This document shows, in pieces, positions 23,657-32,631 of a stretch of DNA of 64,000 bases. This DNA comes from Saprospiraceae bacterium (GTDB taxonomy: Bacteria; Bacteroidota; Bacteroidia; Chitinophagales; Saprospiraceae), in NCBI GenBank assembly GCA_020628645.1, contig JAHDES010000019.1, positions 1 through 64,000 of the forward strand, given 5' to 3'. The translations under genes and the position numbers were made by a program. Positions within the stretch are counted from its first letter, which is position 1. The number at the start of each line of letters is the position of its first letter. The notes under the pieces are model-generated. The model worked only from the letters and a program-made list of their open reading frames with translations. It made no database searches and had not been told where the DNA came from.

Positions 23657-24790
23657 CTAAAATCGAGGACAAATGATTACAGGATCAATTTTGGGTTCTT
23701 TATAAATTTTAATGATATAGTAAGCAGCCACCTCAAAAGCACCCGCGCCATTGTTACCCAAAGTTTGAGTAGAATTGGTCGTTAAATCGAAACTAGCTGC
23801 CACGCGCAAATCTTTGTGATCATAGCCTAATAAAAATTCAACCGCATCTCCGATACGATAACCCAACCCAAAAGAAACTCTTTGGTTATTCTCTTCATTA
23901 AAAATAAAGCCCACTGGCACTTGTATCACGGTTTCCATGGGTGTTCCTTTCGTGGCTTGGATCAAAAAAGAAGGCGTCATAAACAACTGATCACTCAATA
24001 ACATATCAAAACGACCGTGTCCTGTAAATAACATATTGATAGGAAAGTTTCTTGATTGCGATAAATAGTTAGGGTCATTCATAGATGGCGCTGACCCTGT
24101 GCCCCCTAGGTTTCTTCTACGACGACCTGGAGAATTAATATGGTCAAGAGCAAGCCCTATTTCAAGCTTAGTTGTTTTATTTAATTGAGATCGAAGCATA
24201 ATTCCTGCACCAAGATCAAAATAATTTCTTGTTGCTTCAGCAGGTGATCCAAAAAGTCGAGCAAAAAATCCTTGTCCTTGTTGTGGATCTGGTGCTAAGG
24301 TAGTTATTTCATCTAATTGATTGTTCACTATTACTTGATCTGGTTGAAATCCTCTGACTGTTGTCCCTCCTTTTAAACCTAAAGTAAAAACAGATGTCCC
24401 TTTTTTATTCATTGATAAGTGATAGGCTCCACATATTTGCATAAAATTTGTTCCTAAACCTATCGATCCTGCTGTATCATCGTAAAAAGAAATCCCAGCA
24501 CTAATCCAATCTCGTTTACGTACCGTTAAAATAGGTGCATCCGCAAAAAAAGCAGAAGAAACATAGATGTTTTCATCACTTGCTCGATCGGAAGGTAACA
24601 TTGGATTAAAAGCAAAGTTTTGATCACGAAACAATCCACCTATTCGAATTGATCCCTCATATGCTCCTGTCAAAGCAGGATTGAGTGCCAAGGGAGTCAT
24701 ATTATAAAGGGTAAAATGGCGATCTTGGGCAGAAAGCGTTCCTACACAAAAAATTAATAGGAAAGTTAAAAGGGTATAGTTTAGTTTCAT
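23657..24790 (-). CDS. PorP/SprF family outer membrane protein
   Basis: A 377-residue beta-barrel protein with signal peptide (MKLNYTLLTFLLIFCVGTLS, then AQ). The N-terminal motif HFTLYNMTPLALNPALTGAYEG is diagnostic of the PorP/SprF family. Members are outer membrane parts of the type IX secretion system, or serve as anchors for secreted adhesins such as SprB. It precedes the OmpA-family gene in an operon. The giant adhesin that usually lies beside such pairs in gliding bacteria is not next to it, so it could serve another exported protein. Confidence 0.93.
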   Translation of the reverse strand: MKLNYTLLTFLLIFCVGTLSAQDRHFTLYNMTPLALNPALTGAYEGSIRIGGLFRDQNFAFNPMLPSDRASDENIYVSSAFFADAPILTVRKRDWISAGISFYDDTAGSIGLGTNFMQICGAYHLSMNKKGTSVFTLGLKGGTTVRGFQPDQVIVNNQLDEITTLAPDPQQGQGFFARLFGSPAEATRNYFDLGAGIMLRSQLNKTTKLEIGLALDHINSPGRRRRNLGGTGSAPSMNDPNYLSQSRNFPINMLFTGHGRFDMLLSDQLFMTPSFLIQATKGTPMETVIQVPVGFIFNEENNQRVSFGLGYRIGDAVEFLLGYDHKDLRVAASFDLTTNSTQTLGNNGAGAFEVAAYYIIKIYKEPKIDPVIICPRF

Positions 24791-25060
24791 CTGTGAATTT
24801 TAATTTTTCTGAAAGCGGTCAGATGGAACTTACCACAATTCAATAATTGTTTTGAAAATTTTAAAATTATTTTATTGTGGACGTTTCATAAACGGCTAAT
24901 TTCTATCTATAGTTTGAACTCGAAATATAGTTCTTTTTTATCAAATATAAAGTAGTCTACTAGCTTTATTCGTTTTTGACATCGCTAATCTGTAAAAACG
25001 CTTACATCTCATTAACGAACAAATAAACATTCAGTATACTATCTTAACAAAATTATTATT

Positions 25061-26080
25061 CTAATCTACTAGTGCATTTACTATTTGATCTATTGAAATT
25101 TGACGCATACAATTGAAATGCCCTTTTGGACATTTAGCATAACCTATTTTTGAACAAGGTCGACAACTCAAATTAGCTAACTGAATACTCGTATTTTCAT
25201 GTACGCCTTTTTTGTAATATGGATACATCCCAAAGGCAGGAACTGTGCTCCCCCAAATAGAAATTATCTTCTTTTGAAAGGCTGCAGCAATATGCATCAT
25301 GCCCGTATCAGGAGTGATGACTCGCCAAGCTTGCTCAATCAATGAAGCCGATTGGTGGATCGATAATTGCCCACAAGCATTTAATACATGTGTGCCAGCT
25401 TCTTGTGTAATTGCTTGTCCTAGAGCAGTTTCATTCTTTCCTCCTATCAATACTATTGGGTGTTGAATGGCTTGGCAAAGTTCTATTAATTTTCCTTTTG
25501 GAATTTGTTTGGTGACGTGTGCGGCCCCTACCACAAGGACAATATATTGAGTGGTATGTTTTAAATGTAGCGGATAATCTTGGAAAAACTGATGGAGATT
25601 TATTTTTTCACTTGCTGGTATAAAATAATCCAATCCTTCTTGATCGTTTTTTATATCAAGTGGTTTTAATGCTTGAAAATAACGATCGACTAGATGTAGA
25701 TCAGGTAAACGATTTAATTTAAAATTTACTAATAACCATTTTTCAATGTTCAACTTATTAAAAGAAATCGTTTTTACACCAAGGGCTCGACGAATTCGAG
25801 TAGAGCGAATATTTTTGTGTAAATCAATAATATAATCAAATTGTTCGGCTTTTAAAGCTGTTAAAATTTCTTTGTAATTATTTTCAATAGTATGAATTTT
25901 ATCAAGATAAGGATTAGCAATAAGAAGAGAAGAAAAACTTTTTTTCGTTAAAAAATGAATGCTACAATTTCGCTGTTTTTTTAAACAACGAAGCACTGGC
26001 GTGGTTAAAATAATATCCCCAATGGAGCTAAAACGGATGATTAAAAACTTTAATTTACCCTGATTGTCGTGTACGGGCAT
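25061..26080 (-). CDS. Glycosyltransferase family 9 (heptosyltransferase-like)
   Basis: A 339-residue cytoplasmic enzyme of the ADP-heptose:LPS heptosyltransferase type, which adds a sugar to the inner core of lipopolysaccharide. Signs: the N-terminal FLIIRFSSIGDIILTTPVLR, the C-terminal nucleotide-binding region with ITPDTGMMHIAAAF and SIWGSTVPA, and a Cys-rich tail (CRPCSKIGYAKCPKGHFNCM) often seen in Bacteroidota members. It is a lone gene, not in an LPS cluster here, and the sugar donor is inferred from the family. Confidence 0.93.
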   Translation of the reverse strand: MPVHDNQGKLKFLIIRFSSIGDIILTTPVLRCLKKQRNCSIHFLTKKSFSSLLIANPYLDKIHTIENNYKEILTALKAEQFDYIIDLHKNIRSTRIRRALGVKTISFNKLNIEKWLLVNFKLNRLPDLHLVDRYFQALKPLDIKNDQEGLDYFIPASEKINLHQFFQDYPLHLKHTTQYIVLVVGAAHVTKQIPKGKLIELCQAIQHPIVLIGGKNETALGQAITQEAGTHVLNACGQLSIHQSASLIEQAWRVITPDTGMMHIAAAFQKKIISIWGSTVPAFGMYPYYKKGVHENTSIQLANLSCRPCSKIGYAKCPKGHFNCMRQISIDQIVNALVD

Positions 26081-26211
26081 TCTTTTTGCTACTTGATATT
26101 AATGACGGAATAATTTTTCTGCCACAAAATACGTATCTTTTTGAGACAATTGGTAGCTGCTCCAAATCAGAAAACCAATTTTTATGATACCACTAACAAC
26201 CAAACCGTCCT

Positions 26212-27429
26212 ATGTTGAGAATTTATCTTTATTTTATATTATGCTTTGGATGGGCAAATAGTTTCTTTGCTCAACAGGAAGGCATTCCTCCTTGTGCATT
26301 GGATCAAGTGCAAGAACGATTACAATATATTTATCCTACACATCAACAAGAACTAGAAGACTTGTATCAACTAACCGAAAGGGTTTCAAAAGAAACATCT
26401 AGCTCAAATAGAAATATTATCCGTATTCCTGTTGTTGTACATATCATTCATACAGGACAACCTATAGGGGCTGCCCCCAATATTCCTGTGACTCGCATTA
26501 CACAACAATTGGAAATTTTAAACAAAGATTATCGTCGCCAAAATGCAGATGCCAATCAAACACCCGATGCCTTTATAGATTTAGCTGCCGATATGCAGAT
26601 TGAATTTGTTTTGGCAACACACGACCCTAATGGGCAACCTACTTCAGCGATCACAAGACATGGATATGGTTCTGTGTCAAGTATTGATTACATAGAAGAT
26701 ATTATCAAACCTGAAACCATTTGGGACCCCAAACGCTATTTGAATATCTGGACAGTACCAATGCCTAATCAAAATATTTTAGGGTATTCTTATTTGCCGA
26801 CTAGTACTATTTTAAATAGTGATTTAGATGGATTGGTGATTAATCATGTTAAATTTGGAATAACTTCCATTAGTCAAGGGCGAACAGCTACACATGAAAT
26901 CGGGCATTATTTGGGATTACAACATCCTTGGGGCTCGCAAGAAGGAAATTGTAGTGTAGATGATGGAATCGCAGATACTCCTTCAAAGGAATTTCCACAT
27001 TATGATTGTCCTTTTCATCCTCGATTTTCTTGTGGTTCCACCGATATGTTTATGAATTATATGGATTATGTGGATGACAATTGTATGAATCTTTTTACAG
27101 AAGGGCAAGCCAATGTAATGCGTAATACATTAAATAATTTACGCCCTCAATTAAGAGCGACCTTGACTTCAACTACTGATGTTTTTTCTTCTGTAGATAT
27201 GGACATTTATCCCAATCCTGCTTCAGAAATGGTTAACATTCAGTTAAATGGACAAGAAAAATTAAGAAGCATTCGTTTGATAGATATACAAGGAAAAGAG
27301 GTGGCTATTTATACCCAAATCAATCAAACTAGTTTTCGACTCCCTGTTCAACAATTTTCTAGTGGTATTTATTACTTGAAGATAGCACATACAGAAGGGA
27401 TACAAATAGAGAAAATCATTTTGCATTAA
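26212..27429 (+). CDS. Secreted M43 metalloprotease with T9SS tail
   Basis: A 405-residue secreted zinc endopeptidase of the pappalysin/cytophagalysin family (M43). It has a signal peptide (about 1-20), the zinc motif HEIGHYLGLQH from His228, the Met-turn MNYMDYVDD about 50 residues later, and a C-terminal T9SS type A domain (MDIYPNPASE to IEKIILH). It should be exported across the outer membrane by T9SS and the tail cleaved. It is divergent from the GT9 gene. No terminator is evident after it. Confidence 0.93.
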   Translation: MLRIYLYFILCFGWANSFFAQQEGIPPCALDQVQERLQYIYPTHQQELEDLYQLTERVSKETSSSNRNIIRIPVVVHIIHTGQPIGAAPNIPVTRITQQLEILNKDYRRQNADANQTPDAFIDLAADMQIEFVLATHDPNGQPTSAITRHGYGSVSSIDYIEDIIKPETIWDPKRYLNIWTVPMPNQNILGYSYLPTSTILNSDLDGLVINHVKFGITSISQGRTATHEIGHYLGLQHPWGSQEGNCSVDDGIADTPSKEFPHYDCPFHPRFSCGSTDMFMNYMDYVDDNCMNLFTEGQANVMRNTLNNLRPQLRATLTSTTDVFSSVDMDIYPNPASEMVNIQLNGQEKLRSIRLIDIQGKEVAIYTQINQTSFRLPVQQFSSGIYYLKIAHTEGIQIEKIILH

Positions 27430-27511
27430 ATTAGTTGGTCTTTGTCTCGACATTTTATTCACAAAAACCTTAACAAACTGTTAAAGTTTTCAAAAATACA
27501 GGGGTTCAATG

Positions 27512-27542
27512 TTGTAACACGTATCAATTTTATTTAAATTTG
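27512..27542 (+). promoter_or_regulatory. Bacteroidota-type promoter for the Cys-rich protein
   Basis: TTG (27512-27514), a 20-base spacer and TAAATTTG (27535-27542) match the TTG/TAnnTTTG consensus. The transcript would have a leader of about 140 bases with a small hairpin near 27588-27600. A TTAACA-AAC-TGTTAA inverted repeat (27470-27484) lies just upstream. Confidence 0.7.
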
Positions 27543-27686
27543 AAGTATTGAAAAAACTTCCTTGTATACAAAAGTGCGACTTATTAGAAAATAAGTTGTC
27601 TTTTCTCTTAGCCACATTCATACTGCCTCATAAACCTTACACACATTATTTTGGAACTAATTTTTTTAAATCATAAAAATCGTATC

Positions 27687-28178
27687 ATGAAGAAATTATT
27701 ATTGTTTTTTGCTTTCTTCGCTGCTGTTGGTTTAGTATCAGTTGATGCTCAAACTTGTTCTAAAGCCGCTAAGGCTAAAACATCTTGTGCTGCTTCTTGT
27801 GCTAAAGCTGCTGCTACTGCTGCTTCTTTAGATGAAAACGTTGAAGCTCGTACTTGTGCTACTTCAGGTAAGGTATCTTACGTTAAGAAATCTGTTTGTC
27901 CTGCAAGTGGCAAAGTAAGCTATGCAGATGTAGAATACTGCTCTAAATCAGCTAAGTTTGTAAATGTATCTCCAAAAGAAGTTTCTCAAAAAGCTTCTTG
28001 TTCAAAAGCTGCTAAAGCTTCTTGTTCTAAGGGTGCAAAAGCAACTAAAACAGCGACAAGTGCTAAAAAAGCATGTTGCAAAAAAGGAGCTGCTAAGTCT
28101 GCTTGCACAAAAGGTGCAAAAGCAACTGAAGCTACTGCAACAGAAGGAAAAGCAAAATTAGTAAAGAGCGAGCAGTAA
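27687..28178 (+). CDS. Secreted Cys/Lys/Ala-rich low-complexity protein
   Basis: A 163-residue exported protein starting at the ATG at 27687, which gives a textbook signal peptide (MKKLLLFFAFFAAVGLVSVD, then AQ). The mature part has about eleven Cys among many Ala, Lys, Ser and Thr. Short units recur: CSKAAKA, CSKGAKA, CKKGAAK, CTKGAKA. The middle has two copies of a C-x(2)-SGKVSY unit (CATSGKVSY and CPASGKVSY). It has a strong promoter and terminator of its own. Metal binding, cross-linking or binding of an anionic polymer are possible. I know no characterised homologue. Confidence 0.8.
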   Translation: MKKLLLFFAFFAAVGLVSVDAQTCSKAAKAKTSCAASCAKAAATAASLDENVEARTCATSGKVSYVKKSVCPASGKVSYADVEYCSKSAKFVNVSPKEVSQKASCSKAAKASCSKGAKATKTATSAKKACCKKGAAKSACTKGAKATEATATEGKAKLVKSEQ

Positions 28179-28198
28179 TCGTTTCTTTAATTTCATAT

Positions 28199-28235
28199 AA
28201 AAAAAGCGATCTTGAAATTCAAGATCGCTTTTTTT
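28199..28235. terminator. Strong bidirectional terminator
   Basis: AAAAAGCGATCTTGA (28201-28215) pairs with TCAAGATCGCTTTTT (28219-28233), with A and T runs on the two sides. It serves the convergent Cys-rich and Nudix genes. Confidence 0.93.
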
Positions 28236-28245
28236 ATTTCTTCTC

Positions 28246-28674
28246 TTAATGCTTAGAAAACTCCGAATATACTTCTCCTGATTTATATTTTTTGAATACA
28301 TGTCTTACCGTAGGAGACATTCGATCAGGTAAATCAATTAAAGGAAACCATTCTACTTTTTGAAATTTTTTAGGTTCCTTCGAATGTGGAATACCATGCC
28401 ATTTGGTAGCTTTAAAATACAGTACGATACGCGTCATGTAGTCCTTTTTCTTATGTAAAGTATGTACCAGTTCAAGATCCTCAATCGAAATGACGATCCC
28501 TGTTTCTTCCATACATTCTCGTTTTAAAGCTTTCATCGCAAATTCATAATCTTCTACCGTTCCACCGGGTAAAGTATACTTACCACCATTTTCAGACGTC
28601 TGCTTCATCAAGAGGACTTTCCCCCCTTTCTCTAGAATCAATCTTGCTTTTAATAAAATTCGATGTTCACTCAT
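28246..28674 (-). CDS. Nudix hydrolase
   Basis: A 142-residue enzyme that cleaves a nucleoside diphosphate linked to another moiety. The Nudix box is complete: GTVEDYEFAMKALKRECMEE followed by TGI, matching GX5EX7REUXEEXGU. Nothing outside the box fixes the substrate. It is convergent with the Cys-rich gene and divergent from the CysK-like gene. Confidence 0.92.
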   Translation of the reverse strand: MSEHRILLKARLILEKGGKVLLMKQTSENGGKYTLPGGTVEDYEFAMKALKRECMEETGIVISIEDLELVHTLHKKKDYMTRIVLYFKATKWHGIPHSKEPKKFQKVEWFPLIDLPDRMSPTVRHVFKKYKSGEVYSEFSKH

Positions 28675-28897
28675 TAAAAAGAGCTAATTTATTTGGATTT
28701 TAATGTATCACAAAAATACATCAATTTATAATCATATTTAAGGGATTTATAACAGCTATTCCCTAAAACTAAAGGAAAAACGTTATTTTACATAATATCA
28801 AAATTAACAATAAAAGTTAAGCAAATAATACATTACCCGCAAATTGTAACCCCCATACTATTTTGTACCAATTTTGACACAGAAAACGACACAATCT

Positions 28898-29917
28898 ATG
28901 ATCTATAACAATATCTTAGAGACAATTGGAAAAACCCCACTTGTAAAAATAAATCAAGTAGCTGGTGATATTGAAGCAAGTGTATTTGCCAAACTAGAAG
29001 CCTTCAATCCAGGGCAATCCGCAAAAGATCGAGTAGCTGCTTACATGGTGCAACAAGCCGAAAAGTCAGGTCGTTTACGCCCAGGAGCTACACTAGTTGA
29101 AGCTACTTCAGGTAATACAGGATTCAGTCTTGCTATGATCGCTCGTGTGAAAGGATATAAATGTATTCTTTGCGTCTCTAGTAAATCTTCTAAAGAAAAA
29201 ATCAATCGATTACGAGCAATGGGGGCTGAAGTTGTGGTATGTCCAAAACATGTAAAACCCGAAGATCCTCGTTCCTACTACTCTCGTGCTGTACAAATTG
29301 CAAAAGATACTCCGGGGGCTTATTATGTCAATCAAAATTTCAATTTAGATAATTCTGCTGCACACTATCATTCGACAGGTCCTGAAATTTGGGAACAAAC
29401 GAATGGTAAAGTCACTCATTTAGTCGTATGCGCTGGTACTGGTGGTACACTTTCTGGAACGGCTCAATATTTAAAGGAAAAAAATCCAGATATTAAAATC
29501 ATCGCAGTTGATGCTGTGGGTTCTGTTTTGAAGAAATATTGGCAAACAGGGATTTTCGATGAAAATGAAATCAAATCATACAAAGTAGAAGGCTTAGGTA
29601 AAACCATCATTCCAGGGAATGTCAATTTTGATATCATTGATCATTTTGAAAAAGTAAATGATAAAACTAGCGCACTTACAGCTAGAGCCTTAGCTAGTCA
29701 AGAAGGTTTATTTATCGGATACTCTAGTGGTTCAGTGATGCAAGCTATTTTACAATTAAAAAATGAATTTAAAAAAGGGGAAGTTGTCGTCGGCATTATG
29801 TCTGATCATGGCAATAGTTACCTTGGAAAAATATACAATGATGAATGGATGCAAGAACAAGGTTTCTTAACTCCTTCTAAAAAAGCAGCTCAAGAAGAAA
29901 TACCTTCTGCTGCATAA
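28898..29917 (+). CDS. CysK-like PLP synthase, probable cysteate synthase
   Basis: A 339-residue fold-type II PLP enzyme starting at the ATG at 28898; a TTG 24 bases earlier is also in frame. Visible features: PLP Lys43 in NPGQSAKDR, the substrate loop EATSGNTG (69-76), and the glycine loop GTGGTLSGTA that holds the PLP phosphate. The family makes cysteine from O-acetylserine and sulfide. The gene 96 bp downstream is the acyltransferase of sulfonolipid synthesis, so this one more likely makes cysteate from O-phosphoserine and sulfite (CapA role). The choice between cysteine and cysteate rests on context. Confidence 0.85.
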   Translation: MIYNNILETIGKTPLVKINQVAGDIEASVFAKLEAFNPGQSAKDRVAAYMVQQAEKSGRLRPGATLVEATSGNTGFSLAMIARVKGYKCILCVSSKSSKEKINRLRAMGAEVVVCPKHVKPEDPRSYYSRAVQIAKDTPGAYYVNQNFNLDNSAAHYHSTGPEIWEQTNGKVTHLVVCAGTGGTLSGTAQYLKEKNPDIKIIAVDAVGSVLKKYWQTGIFDENEIKSYKVEGLGKTIIPGNVNFDIIDHFEKVNDKTSALTARALASQEGLFIGYSSGSVMQAILQLKNEFKKGEVVVGIMSDHGNSYLGKIYNDEWMQEQGFLTPSKKAAQEEIPSAA

Positions 29918-30012
29918 TTTTTATTAATAAAACTTCTTTCAATTTATTATAACCAAAGGAAGGAGCCAAATTAGCATTATCAAATCTCCTCCTGAACATT
30001 TGCTTATCAATT

Positions 30013-31257
30013 ATGGATTTATTTGAAAAACTAAAGAATAACCGCGGCCCACTTGGTCAATACGCTAAATCATCTGAAGGATACTACATCTTCCCAAAAT
30101 TAGAAGGGGAATTAAGTAGCCGTATGAAATTCAACGGAAAAGAAGTCATCTGTTGGAGTATCAATAACTATCTTGGATTAGCCAATCACCCTGATGTACG
30201 TGATGTAGATACACAAGCTACTAAAGATTGGGGCTTAGCTTATCCTATGGGCTCTCGTATGATGTCTGGGAATACACAATTACATGATGATTTTGAAGTA
30301 CAACTAGCTGATTTTGTACAAAAAGAAGCTGCTGTCTTGGTGAATTTTGGCTATCAAGGAATCATGTCTGCAATTGATTGTTTGACGGATCGTCGTGATG
30401 TAATCGTTTATGATGCAGGTTGTCATGCTTGTATCGTTGATGGTGTAAAAATGCACTTAGGGAAACGTTTTGCCTTTGAACACAATGATGTGGAAAGTGT
30501 AGAGCGTTGTTTGAAACGTGCCACTAAAATCACCAATGATACAGGTGGTGCTATTTTAGTAATTTCTGAAGGCGTATTTGGTATGCGTGGTGAGCAAGGG
30601 ATTTTGAAAGAAATCGTTGCCTTGAAAAAAGATTATGAATTCCGTCTTTTAGTAGATGATGCACATGGCTTTGGTACATTGGGTGCGACAGGTGCTGGTG
30701 CTGGTGAAGAACAAGGGGTACAAGATGAGATTGATATTTACTTCTCAACATTTGCTAAATCAATGGGAAGTGTAGGTGCATTCTTAGCTAGTACGAAGCA
30801 GGTAACGGAATTCATGAAATATAATATGCGTTCTCAAATCTTCGCCAAATCATTGATGATGCCATTAGTGGTAGGGAATATGAAACGCTTAGAAATGATT
30901 CGTACAGATTCTTCATTTAAAGATCGTCTTTGGAGAAATGTAAATGCACTTCAGTCTGGCTTAAAAGAGCGTGGATTAAACATTGGAAATACCAATAGTT
31001 GCGTAACGCCTGTTTATATGCCCGGTAGTGTGGAAGAGGCAACTCACTTAGTAATGGATTTACGTGAAAATCACCGTATTTTCTGTTCTATCGTAGTTTA
31101 TCCAGTAATTCCTAAAGGAATGATTTTACTTCGATTGATTCCTACGGCTGTTCATACGATGGAAGATATTGAACAAACTTTAGATGCCTTCGAAGATGTA
31201 GCGGCTAAATTAAAAGCTGGCGAATACAAAAAAGAAGAAATCATCAATCCAATTTAA
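30013..31257 (+). CDS. Alpha-oxoamine synthase, probable cysteate acyltransferase (capnine synthesis)
   Basis: A 414-residue PLP enzyme of the serine palmitoyltransferase/AONS family, which joins an amino acid to an acyl thioester with loss of CO2. PLP residues are visible: the stacking His138 (DAGCHAC), DDAHGFG with His218, and the Schiff-base Lys249 in STFAKSMGS. The sequence resembles the Bacteroidota clade that includes the cysteate-fatty acyltransferase of Flavobacterium, which starts capnine synthesis. With the CysK-like gene immediately upstream, cysteate is the likely substrate. A serine substrate (sphingolipid) remains possible. A hairpin terminator follows at 31290. Confidence 0.87.
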   Translation: MDLFEKLKNNRGPLGQYAKSSEGYYIFPKLEGELSSRMKFNGKEVICWSINNYLGLANHPDVRDVDTQATKDWGLAYPMGSRMMSGNTQLHDDFEVQLADFVQKEAAVLVNFGYQGIMSAIDCLTDRRDVIVYDAGCHACIVDGVKMHLGKRFAFEHNDVESVERCLKRATKITNDTGGAILVISEGVFGMRGEQGILKEIVALKKDYEFRLLVDDAHGFGTLGATGAGAGEEQGVQDEIDIYFSTFAKSMGSVGAFLASTKQVTEFMKYNMRSQIFAKSLMMPLVVGNMKRLEMIRTDSSFKDRLWRNVNALQSGLKERGLNIGNTNSCVTPVYMPGSVEEATHLVMDLRENHRIFCSIVVYPVIPKGMILLRLIPTAVHTMEDIEQTLDAFEDVAAKLKAGEYKKEEIINPI

Positions 31258-31289
31258 AATTAATCGCTTTAACTTAATATACCTATCTC

Positions 31290-31323
31290 AAGTTGTAAGG
31301 CATTTTAAAATGTCTTACAACTT
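31290..31323 (+). terminator. Terminator after the sulfonolipid gene pair
   Basis: AAGTTGTAAGGCATTTT (31290-31306) pairs with AAAATGTCTTACAACTT (31307-31323), one mismatch, followed by CTTTTATC. It separates this pair from the VOC gene. Confidence 0.85.
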
Positions 31324-31353
31324 CTTTTATCTACCCTTTAACTCTCTTTCATA

Positions 31354-32421
31354 ATGAATCCAATTATCAGTGGTGTACAACAAGTCGGCGTTGGAATTCC
31401 CAATGTATATGATGCATGGAAATGGTATCGTCAACATTTCACAATGGATATTCCCGTTTTTGACGAGGCCGCAGAAGCTGCACTTATGTTGCCGTATACA
31501 GGTGGAGAGCCACGCTCCCGTCATGCTGTATTGGCATTAAATAGTCAAGGTGGCGGCGGTATGGAAATCTGGCAATACACTAGTCGTACTCCAGAACCCA
31601 TCAAATTTGAAGCACAATTGGGTGATTTGGGTATCTTCATTGCAAAGGTGAAATCTAAAGATGTAGCACGTACTTATGAAGAATTAAAAGCGAAGAATGC
31701 TCCTATTTTAGGGGGATTAAGTCAATCGCCAGAAGGTGTTCCTCATTTTTATGTACAAGATCCGTATGGAAATATCTTTGAAGTAACAGGTAGCGATAGT
31801 TGGTTTAGAAAAGATAAACAAAGTACAGGAGGAATGTTTGGAGCAGTCATTGGTGTTTCAGACGTGGCGCAATCCATGAAGTTTTATGGCAATGTCTTGG
31901 GGTATGATGAAGTGGTGTATGATACCACTGATTCTTTTGATGACTTAAAAGGAATCAATGGAGGAAACGCTACTTTTAGACGCGTCTTATTGCGTCATAG
32001 CAAAGCAAGAAGGGGTAGTTTTAGTCGAATGTTGGGTAAAAGTGAAATTGAATTGATTCAAGTGCAAGATCGTACGCCTCGTCCTTTATTTGAAGGGCGT
32101 TTTTGGGGCGATTTGGGTTTCATTCATCTTTGTTTTGATATTAATGGAATGGCAAAGATGCGTGAGCTTTGTGCTAAAAATGGATTCCCCTTTACCATTG
32201 ATACTTCTCAAGTACAAGATACCTTTGACATGGGAGAAGCAGCAGGTCATTTTGCCTATTGTGAAGATCCAGATGGTACACTCATCGAATTTGTGGAAAC
32301 CCATAAAATTCCTATCCTCAAAAAATTCAATTGGTATTTGGATTTACGCAAACGTAATCCAGAAAAACCATTACCCAATTGGATGTTAAAAGCCTTGGCA
32401 TTGAATCGAGTGCGAGATTAG
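31354..32421 (+). CDS. Two-domain VOC (glyoxalase/dioxygenase-fold) protein
   Basis: A 355-residue protein with two VOC domains (about 5-145 and 160-320). Candidate metal ligands are visible in the second half: His in FIHLCFD and Glu in LIEFVET; the first half has the PHFYVQDPYGNIFEV motif. VOC enzymes include lyases, isomerases and ring-cleaving dioxygenases. A terminator separates it from the sulfonolipid pair upstream, so a shared role is possible but not shown. The C-terminal 35 residues are basic and outside the fold. Confidence 0.82.
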   Translation: MNPIISGVQQVGVGIPNVYDAWKWYRQHFTMDIPVFDEAAEAALMLPYTGGEPRSRHAVLALNSQGGGGMEIWQYTSRTPEPIKFEAQLGDLGIFIAKVKSKDVARTYEELKAKNAPILGGLSQSPEGVPHFYVQDPYGNIFEVTGSDSWFRKDKQSTGGMFGAVIGVSDVAQSMKFYGNVLGYDEVVYDTTDSFDDLKGINGGNATFRRVLLRHSKARRGSFSRMLGKSEIELIQVQDRTPRPLFEGRFWGDLGFIHLCFDINGMAKMRELCAKNGFPFTIDTSQVQDTFDMGEAAGHFAYCEDPDGTLIEFVETHKIPILKKFNWYLDLRKRNPEKPLPNWMLKALALNRVRD

Positions 32422-32445
32422 TTTTTTCATCCACATCCATACATT

Positions 32446-32479
32446 ACAAACGACTTATGTGAACGCATAAGTCGTTTGT
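32446..32479. terminator. Bidirectional terminator
   Basis: ACAAACGACTTATG (32446-32459) and CATAAGTCGTTTGT (32466-32479) form a perfect 14-bp stem with loop TGAACG. It lies between the convergent VOC gene and the small XRE module. Confidence 0.85.
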
Positions 32480-32493
32480 GGTTTTAAACAGGT

Positions 32494-32631
32494 TTAATTT
32501 TTTCTCTTATAAACAAATTGCCCATTGGTAGAACATTTGTAAAATAATTTTTGGCGAAATTTATAAGCCTGAATACTGGGAAATTGCAGTTCTAATTTAG
32601 TCATTTTTTTATAAGTCATCTCAATTAGCAT
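32494..32631 (-). CDS. Possible small protein, third gene of the XRE module
   Basis: A 45-codon frame whose ATG (32629-32631) overlaps the stop codon region of the upstream 131-residue gene (stop at 32621-32623) in another frame. The product is basic (ends FVYKRKN). The overlap suggests translational coupling, but the length is near the noise limit and no motif is visible. A frameshifted remnant of a longer partner is an alternative. Confidence 0.3.
   Translation of the reverse strand: MLIEMTYKKMTKLELQFPSIQAYKFRQKLFYKCSTNGQFVYKRKN

Noticed and set aside
27964-28161. Second open frame within the Cys-rich gene
   Set aside because: The Ala/Lys/Ser repeat keeps an alternative frame open (Lys/Leu/Gln-rich); it has no start signals and lies fully inside the gene with the signal peptide.
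31354-32421. VOC gene as third gene of the sulfonolipid operon
   Set aside because: A near-perfect hairpin terminator (31290-31323) separates it from the pair, and VOC proteins have no known step in capnine synthesis. A functional link is not excluded.
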